64,000 nucleotides of DNA from Marisa cornuarietis. Lineage: Eukaryota > Mollusca > Gastropoda > Architaenioglossa > Ampullariidae. The stretch spans positions 813,071 to 877,070 of the forward strand of contig SMMW01000070.1 of NCBI GenBank assembly GCA_004794655.1, read 5' to 3'. Below are positions 52,201-59,056 of the stretch, piece by piece. A program made the position numbers and the translations under genes. Each line of letters starts with the position of its first letter. Position 1 is the first letter of the stretch. The notes below the pieces were generated by a model. It ran no database searches. It was not told where the DNA came from and worked only from the letters and a program-made list of their open reading frames with translations.

Positions 52201-54580
52201 GTTCTCAGGGACCAGTTTGTTGAAGACAACCTGCTGTTCTACACTGTGCTATTCCAGGAGTTTTTGCCACGTGTATACCGCATGGACCTTACATCCCCAC
52301 AGAGTGCATACATGCTGTTCAGGGTCACAAAGGTATCGCTCACTGCTAATGTTTTGTGTAATGTGACCTCCTGAAACTGGTGTCTCTGCTATAAATTTAT
52401 AGCATGAACTCGGTTCTGTCTTTCTGAAATGCTGTTTGTTGATGATCAGCAGCTCAGTTTGCAGCTGTTTAGTTGATTTTCTAGCCATGAGATATCTTCA
52501 TGTTTTAGGAGAAAAATTACAGCATTCGATAGTGAAAAATCTGTGTAGTTATCAAACTTAAATCTTATTTTTTGCATGGCATTAGGATTAAGTTAAATAT
52601 ATCCTGTTGGCTCTATCTCTTAACTGAATAAGAGAGTTGGTTTCACTGAGATTATTTATGTAGCCAGTTATCTGCAGTTATGTTCGAAACACTCTTGAGG
52701 TGGTGAAAATTGCAATCAATGGGCATCTACCTTTCTTCTGAAAGAAGTCTTTTACAAACCATCATATACCTCTATGTTTTAGCACATTCCAATAAGCATG
52801 TGAAGTGAATCAGTGCATGTCATTCAGAAACCAGTCTTGCTGGTTAAAATTTTAATTTATATAGATTCAGATTGCATTTAAGTCGTACAAAGTAGGACTG
52901 GTTTGTTTTAGGTCTTCAGTACACCAAACCTGGCAAGCTTGATTTTGAAAGGTGAGGAAAATGTATTCTTTTAACTTTTAAAAGGATACCACAGTTTTAT
53001 GAAGTCAAGTTCATTTTTATGTGTTGTGTTTTGGGACTACCATATTTTTATAAAGGGCTACAGCTGAATGCTTATAAAGTTGATATCTCTTTGTCCGCAA
53101 GTAGTAGCATTGAGTTTTGTATGAAAAATGTTAGTACATAAGTGCTGTCTTCCTAAGCTTAGTCCTGTGATAGCAATACCATTTTTTTTTTAGTAAATCC
53201 TTTAAATGTTGATTTTCACCAATATTCAGATCTTTAAATTTACCAGTTTTGAGAGTTCATAACAGTATTATTCTGTTGCTTTACGGGGTTCAGTTAATTG
53301 TGACTATTTTTTATCCTGAATTGTTATAAATTCTCCAATTAAGATTGTCCACATTTTCCAGCTTGCCTCCTTACACGTTGTTCAACATTGCAGTGAAATG
53401 TAATTTTGATTGAAAATATTTTGATTTGCCACAGCTGAAAATGAGCTGTGTGGAATGGAAATACCACTAAATCGCACAGCAGAACTGGGGGGAAGCTACT
53501 TATCAAGTAGCCACTATCAGCCTGTTCTTACATTGCCTCCTCATCTGACGGATATGGAGGTTTCTGGGTTTCGTTATCATCCTCTCTTTACAGAAAATAT
53601 TCATATTGTTGTAAGTACTGCCAGTTTTTCCTCTTTTTTTTTTTTTTTTTAGTTTTAGTTTCTCCTCAGAATCTAAGTAAATTAAAAGTGGATTTTGTTA
53701 GTAGCACCAATAAACTTTTTTTTAAAAGAGTATGTATACTGATACCCATAAAATGGAATGGTCCAAAACATATTGACAATTATTTCATAAACATAAGGAA
53801 AATTATTTCACAAAAATAAAACTTAAGTCCCCTTATAGATAATCTCCCAAATAGCAGATGCATTGATCCCAGTGCAGTGCAAACAACTTTTCTTAACATG
53901 AAGTGTTATCCAATTTCTCTGTGTTCTTTCTGTAACCTCTGCTGTATCATCAGATTGTTTCACTTTTTTGGGTTCTACTTCACCATTTAAACAAAATGAA
54001 GTAATTTCTCTGGAGCTTCCCCTTTGAAATCTTCCATCAACATTATCTCATATTTGGATTTTCTCAGAAGAAAATAAAATTTCACACATGCTCATTCTTA
54101 AGAGCTGCTGTAACATAAGGAGGGGACGGGGGGAACACTAATGCATGTGCAAGAATATGTCAACAAAGCTTATATTTCTGTGAAACTTGGATTATAGCTC
54201 TGGCCAGCACTGCCTTGTAAGAGAGGCTGTAACTACACCCATTTTGGTCCAGTTGCAGAGAGCCTGACCTCTGGTATCCAAGAAAAGCAGTGGCAAACTG
54301 TTCTCACCCCACAATTTGTGCATATCACATGTTGATAGAACAGCAACAAAAGCTGTATTTCACACAGTGTCTTGTGTTCCAGATGAATAACATTGTGCAG
54401 AAGATTCTTCAGGCACAGGCAACATTGCAAGCTTCAATCAAAAATGTTGCTTTACATCGGCAGTCAGGCAGCTGGTTATGGTCTTTGCTCTTCTCTGATG
54501 ACAAGGTAGATGGAAGTGAAACAAAACGCGTTGCAGTGTACCTGGAGCATGCTGTCGGAAACATCTGTAACATCTTTAAG
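31241..54580 (+). CDS. SMPD4: SMPD4, neutral sphingomyelinase 3 (15 exons traced, C-terminus outside window)
   Basis: Fifteen exons join in phase to about 608 codons that follow the vertebrate SMPD4 protein in order. Anchors are KELRLILPILLQNIFG, LSPEGPLLTLVYTLQ, LNAFELYMFHFAYALV, ETWRSETMLQTFVEFWL, KIVRLLVKYLHYFANS, LETWLSYIQPWRYT, FVEDNLLFYTVLFQEFL and AYMLFRVTK. SMPD4 is reported to hydrolyse sphingomyelin to ceramide and phosphocholine and is a tail-anchored protein of the ER and nuclear envelope linked to nuclear pores. Human SMPD4 is about 830-870 residues, so roughly the last third, including the membrane anchor, is missing to the right. Exon 15 ends 205 bases before a young LTR element. 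The gene is divergent from the SCO-spondin-like gene, with starts about 7 kb apart. Confidence 0.92.
31471..31505. repeat. Telomere-like degenerate TTAGGG tract
   Basis: Reads ATAGGGTTTGGGATAGGGTTAGGTTTAGGTTATTAGG, irregular TTAGGG-like units 200 bases after SMPD4 exon 1. Too short and irregular for a true interstitial telomere. Confidence 0.35.
31795..32030 (-). pseudogene. Penelope-like GIY-YIG endonuclease fragment
   Basis: Minus strand encodes DKLEKSGTIYHIEYHDC, ETEGKLKLRV and KEHGRESSPVGQHWQNSGHV. This is the layout of the C-terminal GIY-YIG domain of Penelope-like retroelements (G-IY-I-C--C---YVGET-R-L--R--EH, then SVxxH--x-GH). The second motif is decayed and the RT domain is absent. 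Lies in SMPD4 intron 1. Confidence 0.6.
32060..32115 (-). mobile_element. Retroposon 3' tail
   Basis: AATAATAATGATGATGAAAGC-TTTTATAGCGCG is the reverse of the GCGCTATAAAA-CTT-(ATT)n tail found on L2-type elements in this window. The 5' limit is unclear. Confidence 0.45.
33221..33860. mobile_element. 640-bp MITE-like element with 9-bp target duplication
   Basis: Both flanks read AGCCTCAGC (33212-33220 and 33861-33869). The ends are inverted arrays of GACACTTAATCCCC: two units at the left, four units of GGGGATTAAGTGTCT at the right. No transposase frame lies inside. A 9-bp duplication suggests a Mutator- or Merlin-type source; hAT (8 bp) is less likely. Confidence 0.8.
35001..35084 (+). CDS. 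SMPD4: SMPD4 exon 2
   Basis: 84 bases after TTTCTTCAG, phase 0-0. Encodes YQIQSLQGKSLQQKC then DIIKRTSTK, matching the human helix before KELH. The donor AAAG|GTTTGA is weak; an alternative acceptor six bases in is possible. Confidence 0.75.
35435..35650 (+). CDS. SMPD4: SMPD4 exon 3
   Basis: 216 bases, phase 0-0, acceptor CCTTTCAG and donor CCT|GTAAGT. Encodes ELRLILPILLQNIFGFENEP through YEFPLKCLP, one of the best-conserved SMPD4 segments. Confidence 0.92.
36085..36165 (+). mobile_element. Retroposon 3' tail in SMPD4 intron 3
   Basis: TGTAAAGTGCTATGAGAAAAT...GGCACTATATTAAATCATTATTATCATCATCATT has the CACTATATAAA plus trinucleotide tail form of LINE or SINE 3' ends. Confidence 0.45.
36313..36409 (+). 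CDS. SMPD4: SMPD4 exon 4 (followed by an AT-AC intron)
   Basis: 97 bases from TTATTGCAG. Encodes NSSRRTIEEGGVPVFYMNKL then IQGLAVPSLLL and the first base of an Asn codon. There is no usable GT donor; the exon ends exactly before ATATCCTTT. Confidence 0.85.
36410..36587 (+). other. U12-type AT-AC intron
   Basis: 178-base intron with 5' splice site ATATCCTTTG, branch-site match TTCCTTAAT (36568-36576) and 3' end CCTAC, about 12 bases after the branch adenosine. All three agree with the minor-spliceosome AT-AC consensus. Splicing joins A|AT GCC TTT GAG into LNAFELY, which aligns with human LNPFEYY. Confidence 0.9.
36588..36807 (+). CDS. SMPD4: SMPD4 exon 5
   Basis: 220 bases. Encodes AFELYMFHFAYALVSPQW, FLYPILVDDYLVAFLPLG and the Pro-rich PLPHMPPPVRSS. 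Donor ACAGG|GTAAGA leaves two bases. Confidence 0.9.
37018..37177 (+). CDS. SMPD4: SMPD4 exon 6
   Basis: 160 bases from TCTTTCAG. Encodes a polar linker and TEAETWRSETMLQ, matching human HEIWRSETLLQ. The donor GCAG|GTTATA is non-optimal. Confidence 0.88.
37410..37481 (+). CDS. SMPD4: SMPD4 exon 7
   Basis: 72 bases, phase 0-0, TTTCCAG to GTAAGT. Encodes TFVEFWLNQNSLTADIPGYA, matching human VFVEMWLHHYSL. Confidence 0.88.
37482..41007. other. SMPD4 intron 7, no supported gene
   Basis: Mostly AT-rich. A 118-codon frame at 39271-39627 is Cys-rich over its second half and contains a local duplication (GGTC-TAGGGATAGC twice, about 33-45 bases apart). No family was recognised and it is probably repeat-derived. 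The intron after exon 8 (41056-42904) shows nothing but short TA runs. Confidence 0.4.
41008..41055 (+). CDS. SMPD4: SMPD4 exon 8 (candidate, 48 bases)
   Basis: Strong polypyrimidine tract and AG (GTTTCGTCCCCCTAAAG), 16 codons (HHSMYCLKSDPFNYLF), then GTAAGT, phase 0-0 as needed between exons 7 and 9. The human segment here is about 29 residues and poorly conserved, so identity cannot be proven. Confidence 0.45.
43179..43886 (-). CDS. LINE reverse transcriptase C-terminal part, frameshifted
   Basis: Continues the same protein: VGDSNITFTSSVRNLGFIVS, LSRLDYCNSLLAG, LQRVQNSAARLV, HWLPIRSRIQYKLSVL and AKQWNSLPFHIR, the standard tail of CR1/L2 reverse transcriptases. Seven T at 43924-43930 (plus strand) where six would keep the frame explain the split. 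Confidence 0.88.
   Translation of the reverse strand: MCHRRRHQPSLVSLPNHIKVGDSNITFTSSVRNLGFIVSDDMTLDRHVASVCRSAYYELRKISAIRHFLSTRATNTLVCAFVLSRLDYCNSLLAGCPDYLIERLQRVQNSAARLVLRARKRDHVTPLLRFLHWLPIRSRIQYKLSVLCFNFFAGSCPEYFSELLIPYSPSRQLRSSSDDRILTVPVTRTTTYGHRTFGYCAAKQWNSLPFHIRHLPTTESFKSALKTHLFLEHFS
43915..46542 (-). CDS. LINE endonuclease-reverse transcriptase, main frame (875 codons)
   Basis: Residues about 168-390 form an apurinic-type endonuclease (GLFNAQSVSS, FIITETWL, RGGGIAIIYRSS, LLGDVNVHFD, SSDHYSVL). From about residue 640 comes the reverse transcriptase: NYRPVSNLSFLSKIIEK, QSAYRPFHSTETTL, LLDLSAAFDTIDHSLLL, CGVPQGSVLGPVLF and the catalytic YADDTQLY. Closest by motif to the L2/CR1 group. The frame ends just after DVKGWMLKK because of an extra A; the C-terminal part continues in another frame at 43179-43886. 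Confidence 0.9.
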   Translation of the reverse strand: MYFLNSCCILFLCHRIMTRQFVYSTTQLSLLNPLATLPLPACLVDILRRFSLYYDSINVDSPLKQQIRIRRYRAGRRKQRPLKKSATRSYSVSCPPSPDSESDSGFVKASLCVNSLLNHVSPTQQHQRQRGRDESEPVGSNNFTPNQHGRLRTGDCQVSRTPQLNTRLHVGLFNAQSVSSAQQSLKRAEIVEFVIDRRLDIFIITETWLKQHGDESVCVDLTPVGYCLKSFPRPTRGGGIAIIYRSSLAKYLSFTTAVSFPHTSFEFVQVSSSVPHCSMHLLCIYRPPPSARNKLTASTFFSEFHDLLDYSNALIGPAILLGDVNVHFDNSSHPDTVKLSKMLHTFRFVQSVSQPTHKRDHILDWVIHRPDDHLVQSVDVSHDLSSDHYSVLIELDRKCPSSAPVFRPTRSLQNVDRLGFKAQLQMALLEPPSAEQLDCVLRRVVDDHAPVSRRLMCQSKCTPWHSQIRVELRDLKRTRRRAERVWRKTGLAIHKEIYNAAKRSVAKCIYAAKASYLQGQIINCTSSKKLFGICSQMTGSKTATPLPTAYPASLLPQVFSDYFTSKILDIRSSLDSVSVLDSISCDVLPGCSMSKFLPVSETDVKAVILKAKPTTCELDPMPTSLLLECLDTLLPAITNIVNVSLSSGVFPSLFKNAVVRPLLKKSTLDVNVLNNYRPVSNLSFLSKIIEKIVLTQLWAYLQEHHLIPQAQSAYRPFHSTETTLIKVTTDILSALDSGDVSPLTLLDLSAAFDTIDHSLLLHRLHTLYGISGPALSWFNSYLTDRTQTVSVDGQTSRPASLFCGVPQGSVLGPVLFILYTKPLSSCIRSHQVSHQSYADDTQLYCSTPPAESYSAISSIEACISDVKGWMLKKQA
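47641..47880. repeat. Dispersed repeat, copy 2, with fold-back arms
   Basis: GGCAACATGGGGAATTCAAGG and following bases match the reverse complement of 19437-19600. Within it CTTGTCTCCAGAGTTACAAAGC (47725 on) and its near-inverse GCTTTGTAACTACAGAGACAAG (about 47838) form a stem with a loop of about 80-90 bases. Confidence 0.6.
47884..47945 (-). mobile_element. Extremely truncated LINE 3' end
   Basis: GATGATGATGATGTCCATTTGTAATGCGCAGGTATCCATTCAGAAGAATGCTCATTGCGCA is shared with the end of the LINE at 62150-62262. Only about 60 bases were inserted, some 70 bases before the exon 9 acceptor. Confidence 0.8.
48018..48160 (+). CDS. SMPD4: SMPD4 exon 9
   Basis: 143 bases from TTGTTTCAG. Encodes EHFMPSPNQVKIVRLLVKYL and HYFANS, then PLDNFKR split at the donor AACG|GTATGA. 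Matches human [20 protein letters not shown]. Confidence 0.93.
48961..49051 (+). CDS. SMPD4: SMPD4 exon 10
   Basis: 91 bases. Encodes SVIPQILQKKLYWFLRHAFD and RWPLDCHFRM, matching human [20 protein letters not shown]. Confidence 0.93.
49451..49575 (+). CDS. SMPD4: SMPD4 exon 11
   Basis: 125 bases from TGTGATAG. Encodes VLETWLSYIQPWRYTDISHF and a charged tail ending HDK plus a split Trp codon at TG|GTGAGT. Confidence 0.92.
49930..52135. repeat. 31-bp minisatellite, interrupted by a hAT element
   Basis: Units ACATGATGTGTG-GAA-TTGTGCTGAGGTTGT repeat every 31 bases at 51961, 51992, 52023, 52054 and 52085, with alternating variants giving a 62-bp higher order. Decayed units occupy 49930-50188; the hAT remnant splits the array. 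Confidence 0.85.
50189..51824 (+). mobile_element. Decayed hAT DNA transposon
   Basis: Perfect 16-bp terminal inverted repeats CAGAGGTAATTCTAGG (50189-50204 and 51809-51824). Near 51330-51440 the plus strand encodes YPNLLVLGKLCLLMLSHNAG followed by CERG, the hAT C-terminal dimerisation motif. The rest of the transposase is broken. Flanks ACGTGT and ATGTGT look like a mutated 6-bp duplication; hAT usually gives 8 bp. Confidence 0.8.
52209..52332 (+). CDS. SMPD4: SMPD4 exon 12
   Basis: 124 bases from TTCTCAG. Encodes DQFVEDNLLFYTVLFQEFLP and MDLTSPQSAYMLFRVTK. Donor AAAG|GTATCG. Confidence 0.93.
52912..52951 (+). CDS. SMPD4: SMPD4 exon 13
   Basis: 40 bases after TTTTAG. Encodes VFSTPNLASLILK, matching human VFAQPNLAEMIQK. 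One base is left at the donor AAAG|GTGAGG. Confidence 0.85.
53435..53610 (+). CDS. SMPD4: SMPD4 exon 14
   Basis: 176 bases from GCCACAG to GTAAGT. Encodes a less conserved loop ending FRYHPLFTENIHIV, which lines up with human CKYTPMFGPEARTLV. Confidence 0.8.
54383..54580 (+). CDS. SMPD4: SMPD4 exon 15, last exon seen
   Basis: 198 bases, phase 0-0. Encodes MNNIVQKILQAQATLQASIK, SGSWLWSLLFSDDK and LEHAVGNICNIFK, matching the human segment LITQAKHTAKSI ... FLSWLGFSS ... LEKALEYLRQIF. Confidence 0.85.
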
Positions 54581-54785
54581 GTTCGTTACATGAGTCTTCT
54601 ATTTGTAACATCAGTACTTTAACTCCATGTAGCCAGGCAATAGGCAGTTCCACCCAAAAGTAAGCTCATCTAAATTTTGCCTAAGAAATACAGTACGCAT
54701 ACAGGTAGAAATACACTATGTATACAAATCTAGGTATTTAAGCAGTGTCTAGGAAAACTGCTCCATATCTCTGTCAAGGTCAGAG

Positions 54786-55820
54786 TGTCAAGAACGCACG
54801 GACAGTGTGGACAGGTCACACACAACACACACTGACCTCACAGCCTTCTTCACGTGTCCTTTCACACAACAAAATACAAAGACCTGCACATGGGCTCGAA
54901 CGTTTCTATTAATCGGGTGAACGTAAATCTATACTTTACTAAATAACAACAGAAAACTTCAGCACAAATATTCTACACTGAGTTTGCACCGAAACAAATA
55001 TATCTAAGCAGTTTATATTAAAGTCCTTCAAGTTCTCTCTTCTTCTGTTGTTGGGGGGGGAAGGGGTCGACACGGCAAACAGTTCCCCTCTTTCAGTCTT
55101 GCTCTCTGGCGTTGATCATACGGACAGCCTACATTCACCAAATAACTCCGACAGTCTAACGGCAGACAAATGATCAAGTCAATAAAAATTCCACAGTAGG
55201 TAAATCCACACAGTTCTACGATCTTCTCAAGAGATCACACAGCAGTTGAGAAAATTAGTAAATCGAGGAACCACACAGATAATATTTCTCCACACAGTTC
55301 TACGATCTTCTCAAGAGATCACACAGCAGTTGAGAAAATTAGTAAATCGAGGAACCACACAGTTAATATTTCTCCACACAGTTCTACGATCTTCTCAAGA
55401 GATCACACAGCAGTTGAGAAAATTAATAAATCGAGGAACCACACAGTTAATATTTCTCCACACAGTTACTCTTTCTCCATACAGTTAATATTTCTTTACA
55501 CCGTTAATATGTATCCACACAGTTACTATTTATCCACACAGTTGCTATTTCTTCACACAGTTAATATTAATCCACACAGTTACTATTTATCCACACAGTT
55601 GCTATTTCTTCACACAGTTAATATTAATCCACACAGTACTATTAATTCCAACCTCTGTACCAAATTCCTCTTTCTCCCAGACTCTCACGTCTGCTTCTTC
55701 TTCCAATTTCTAAACAACGCCCCCTATCAACATTCAAACCAGGGGTCATAATCGCTATTCGTACAAGGGCGACAACCTCGTTACTTCGACGTTCAGGGGT
55801 GGTAACACATGTTCATAACA
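54786..55820 (-). repeat. 3' LTR (left in window), 1,035 bp
   Basis: On the minus strand begins TGTTATGAACATG and ends CGTTCTTGACA. Differs from the other LTR in a G/A homopolymer (about 55050) and one C/T change near 55708. Carries an 84-bp tandem repeat from 55214. Confidence 0.95.
55214..55660. repeat. Tandem repeats inside the LTR
   Basis: An 84-bp unit (TTCTACGATCTTCTCAAGAG...) occurs almost three times, then shorter CCACACAGTTACTATTTAT / TTCACACAGTTAATATTAAT units. The same array is at 60239-60690 in the other LTR. Confidence 0.9.
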
Positions 55821-55833
55821 TTCCTCCCCTCCT
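55821..55833 (-). other. Polypurine tract
   Basis: Minus strand AGGAGGGGAGGAA directly abuts the 3' LTR, the position of the plus-strand primer in LTR retroelements. Confidence 0.85.
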
Positions 55834-55908
55834 ACAAAAAAAATGTTCACATTTTCGCCTAACTACAATAGAACTGTTACGTTCTAACGAAAAGATTATC
55901 TGACAGCC

Positions 55909-56292
55909 CTATGGAATTTCTTGATCCATTTCAGCCCTTGATAAGGCATCGGCTAATTTATTAGTGGTCCCCTTAATCGGCTGAATATCAAACTTAAACT
56001 CCTGGAGGGCTAAAGCCCACCGCATCACTCTGGCATTCTTATAAGGATTAGATGTGAGGAAAGATAGGGGCTTGTGATCAGTATGTAGGGTAAACTGTCT
56101 CCCATACAAATATCTAGACAGCTTCAAAACAGACCATACTATGGCCAAACACTCTCTTTCTACTGTGCTGTATCTCTTCTCTCTATCCAGTAATTTTCTA
56201 CTCACATATATGACGGGTAAGAAACTGTTCTCAATGTTGTAGGTGAAGAGGGCTGATGGAACTTCTGCACGTCGAGGGTATTGTTTTAGCAT
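55909..56292 (-). CDS. RNase H remnant of the LTR element
   Basis: Encodes VIYVSRKLLDREKRYSTVER, ECLAIVWSVLKLSRYLYG, FTLHTDHKPLSFL and NKLADALSRAE, the RNase H domain that follows gypsy reverse transcriptase. The glycine-rich strand with the first catalytic Asp is missing; the sequence starts abruptly after an unrelated N-terminus. No integrase follows before the polypurine tract. Confidence 0.88.
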   Translation of the reverse strand: MLKQYPRRAEVPSALFTYNIENSFLPVIYVSRKLLDREKRYSTVERECLAIVWSVLKLSRYLYGRQFTLHTDHKPLSFLTSNPYKNARVMRWALALQEFKFDIQPIKGTTNKLADALSRAEMDQEIP

Positions 56293-56422
56293 GTTTATGT
56301 AGTAGGTCTTCTGGTTTAATCATTTCCTTGAATATATCGGTTACTTGTTCACTTTTTTTTGCACTTCTTTATAGATTTAGACAACTCTTCTGCTGTGGTA
56401 TCCGGTTCACGACGATAGGCGA

Positions 56423-59056
56423 TCAAAGTGTGTTTAAAGTTTTTTTTTTTACAAGAGCAGATGGTGTTGCTGTTTTTCTTTTCTTGCGAACTCTCGTGAT
56501 TTTCATCCTTTTGTTCTTGCCTACCAGTTCGAAGCTCAGCAGTAGGTATTGTAACTCCTTGAAAAGTGTTACATTGGAGTCCTCTACAAATGCCTGTTCT
56601 TTCTTGGTTGTCCCCAGCCCTGTTATGGGTTCTGTGAAACTCTTCTGATGGATTTCACGATCTTTTGACAAGATGCCAATGAGTATCTTCTTCCCTGCTA
56701 TGTCTTCTACTAACTGGCGTTTCAATCCCAGATATTCCTTTTGAGTTTCTCTCCTATCACCAAGTCTTTGTTCGAATTCTCTCATTTGCTTTGTCAAACG
56801 TTCCACGGCTCGGTTAGCCTCCACACTGTTTAATTTCTCGACTTCCAGAGATCCTTCCAGGTCTCTAACACGAAGCTTTAAGCTTTCTGAGTTGAATTTC
56901 GTTTCCAGATGAGCTGTTCTTTCTGCCTCGGTGTTTCCTTCCAGAGAATTCAATCTTGTGATAGTATTATCAAGATCTTTCCTGAGTCTTTCCTCTCGTT
57001 CCTTGAAGGTTCTGATATCTGCTGAGGCTTTCAGTAGGTCATCACACTGATGCTTACGTCTCAACTCCAATTCATGAATCTTTTCTTTCAACTCACCAAT
57101 GGTCGACTTCTGTTGTTGGCACAGTACAGCTAATCGATCTCTTTTCTTTTGGTTAACATCCATCTCGGCCTTGAGTTGAGCAATTTCTTTGTCCCTGATC
57201 TCTAACTGCAGTCTACACTCACGACCTTCTGCATCTTCTGTTATGGTCTCTAGTGAGGAATCGCTTTGCTGTAATTCCATTCGGTTGTTCTTCTTTATAT
57301 TCCATTGAACTGGTGGTAGAGTTAGGGGTTGAGGTCCCTGCATCTGGCGTTGGAATTGCGCGCGTGTGGTAACCGCTGCTGTTAGTTCTGACTCTTTCTC
57401 TTGTACATCAAATACCACCCGTTTTGTACCTCTCGTGTTTCCAATGATTAGGTCGACAACTGGATTTTCGATGACACAACATTTCAGGTCTCCACTGAAG
57501 AAAGGTGTCTCTACTGGAACACGTGCTAGAGGGAAGGTTTCAACCTTTCCACCAAAGGTAATACAAGATTGTTTCCCGTTCAGTCGGTCCTGTGGTTGAA
57601 CCAAGGAGGCTCGTATACCGGAGATGGTTGCACCTGAGTCGCGTAGCACCTTAACTTGCTGTCCCCTAATCCGTCCTGGATACAGATGTATCTTACCCAG
57701 CTCCTTCTCATCGGTGATTGAACACATAATAGCAACATTGGCTGGGGTTGGGTTGCTCTCATTTTTCCAATTTCCATTTGTGTTATCTTGGGGTCTATAG
57801 CTTGGACAAACCTTGGCTATATGTCCAAGTCCTCCACAGTTGAAGCAACGTCGTGGTGGTTTCCAACGATCAGGATGACAAGGGCTGTTTCGATCATATA
57901 TGGTCGTTGGTGCTTCCTTCGGAACTGTTCTTATTGGTGGGGAGTGGGGTGGAGTCCTCCATGATTCATTCCTTCTGTAGGGAGGAGTATTTCGTTGTCT
58001 TGAAGATCGAGGAGAAGTAAATTGGTGTCTGTCCTGCTTTGGGCGAGCTGGCGGTGAAGAAGGAGGAGTGGCTTGTCCCACATTTGCGAACATGATAGTT
58101 TCTGTTCGTCTTGCCGGAGATTTCTGGGGGTGTGCTTGGCGATAACGTTCAGCACTGTCAATCATTTCATTAGCGTTCTGAAAATCTCTTTCTCTCAGAA
58201 ATACGGCTAAATCTCTAGATACACTTTGCAGTATTTGTTCTCTGACTAGCAGATCATGCAATCCTTCATAAGTTTTTTGGACTTTGGATAAGTCAATCCA
58301 CCTGTTGAACAATCCGATTAGTCGGGCTTGAAAAGAATGCATTGACTCTTGAGATTGGGGTTTCACCGATCTAAATTTTTCTCTGTAACCTTCGGCGGTG
58401 CACTGAAACTTGAGTAATAGTTCTCTTTTGAGCACATCATAATCCACGGGGCCCTGTACACATAGGTTATCATATAGCTGGAGGGCTTCTCCGTGAAAAG
58501 AAGTGGCGATTTGTAATGGCCAGATATCTCTGGTCCATTTAAGGGACTGCGCCTGAGCCTCAAATCGATTCAAAAATGCGTTGATATCGTCTTCGTCCTC
58601 TTTGAAGGCGGGGAGTTTATGGGTGAGTCCTTTTGGGGTTTGGTTCCCATTACTCCTCGTCGCGCTGGAATCGGTCTCTCTCTCTAAACGTAGTTTCTCT
58701 AATTCGAACTGACGCTCGGCCTCTCTTTCTCTTGCGGCCCTTTCAGCTTCTTTTTCTTTAGCTATCCTGTCAGCTTCTTTTTCTTTAGCTATCCTGTCAG
58801 CTTCTTTTTCTTTAGCTATCCTGTCAGCTTCTTTTTCTTTAGCTATCCTGTCAGCTTCTTTTTCTAATCTATCTGCTTCTCTCTCTTTGTCTAATCTTTC
58901 TGCTTCTTTCTCTCTGGCTAATCTTTCTGTATATCTGTCCTGCCTTTCAATACACTGAAATACATACTTTGTAAGGGCTTCTTCTTTCAATCCCAACAGT
59001 TGTCCTTCTTTCATAAAGTCGGCTACCTCCCTAACGGATTCAGCCATGGTTAACAC
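56423..59056 (-). CDS. LTR element gag-protease fused to a long coiled coil (877 codons)
   Basis: Residues 38-125 are a charged helix with a repeated 9-residue unit (AKEKEADRI, four times). Residues about 145-320 are a SCAN-like gag domain (LPAFKEDEDDINAFLNRFE, RELLLKFQC). A CCHC zinc knuckle CFNCGGLGHIAKVC is at 404-417. An aspartic protease follows, with the active site DSGA at 473-476 and the later strand DLIIGN. After VTTRAQF, where pol would begin, comes a coiled coil of about 200 residues from 595, then a Lys-rich tail. Reverse transcriptase and integrase are absent. The frame ends in an A-run; a one-base shift there would extend it by about 30 codons. Confidence 0.85.
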   Translation of the reverse strand: MLTMAESVREVADFMKEGQLLGLKEEALTKYVFQCIERQDRYTERLAREKEAERLDKEREADRLEKEADRIAKEKEADRIAKEKEADRIAKEKEADRIAKEKEAERAAREREAERQFELEKLRLERETDSSATRSNGNQTPKGLTHKLPAFKEDEDDINAFLNRFEAQAQSLKWTRDIWPLQIATSFHGEALQLYDNLCVQGPVDYDVLKRELLLKFQCTAEGYREKFRSVKPQSQESMHSFQARLIGLFNRWIDLSKVQKTYEGLHDLLVREQILQSVSRDLAVFLRERDFQNANEMIDSAERYRQAHPQKSPARRTETIMFANVGQATPPSSPPARPKQDRHQFTSPRSSRQRNTPPYRRNESWRTPPHSPPIRTVPKEAPTTIYDRNSPCHPDRWKPPRRCFNCGGLGHIAKVCPSYRPQDNTNGNWKNESNPTPANVAIMCSITDEKELGKIHLYPGRIRGQQVKVLRDSGATISGIRASLVQPQDRLNGKQSCITFGGKVETFPLARVPVETPFFSGDLKCCVIENPVVDLIIGNTRGTKRVVFDVQEKESELTAAVTTRAQFQRQMQGPQPLTLPPVQWNIKKNNRMELQQSDSSLETITEDAEGRECRLQLEIRDKEIAQLKAEMDVNQKKRDRLAVLCQQQKSTIGELKEKIHELELRRKHQCDDLLKASADIRTFKEREERLRKDLDNTITRLNSLEGNTEAERTAHLETKFNSESLKLRVRDLEGSLEVEKLNSVEANRAVERLTKQMREFEQRLGDRRETQKEYLGLKRQLVEDIAGKKILIGILSKDREIHQKSFTEPITGLGTTKKEQAFVEDSNVTLFKELQYLLLSFELVGKNKRMKITRVRKKRKTATPSALVKKKTLNTL

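Noticed and set aside
55246..55751. Two plus-strand 80-codon frames with internal repeats, duplicated at 60273-60778
   Set aside because: They are the LTR tandem arrays read on the non-coding strand; the duplication reflects the two LTRs.
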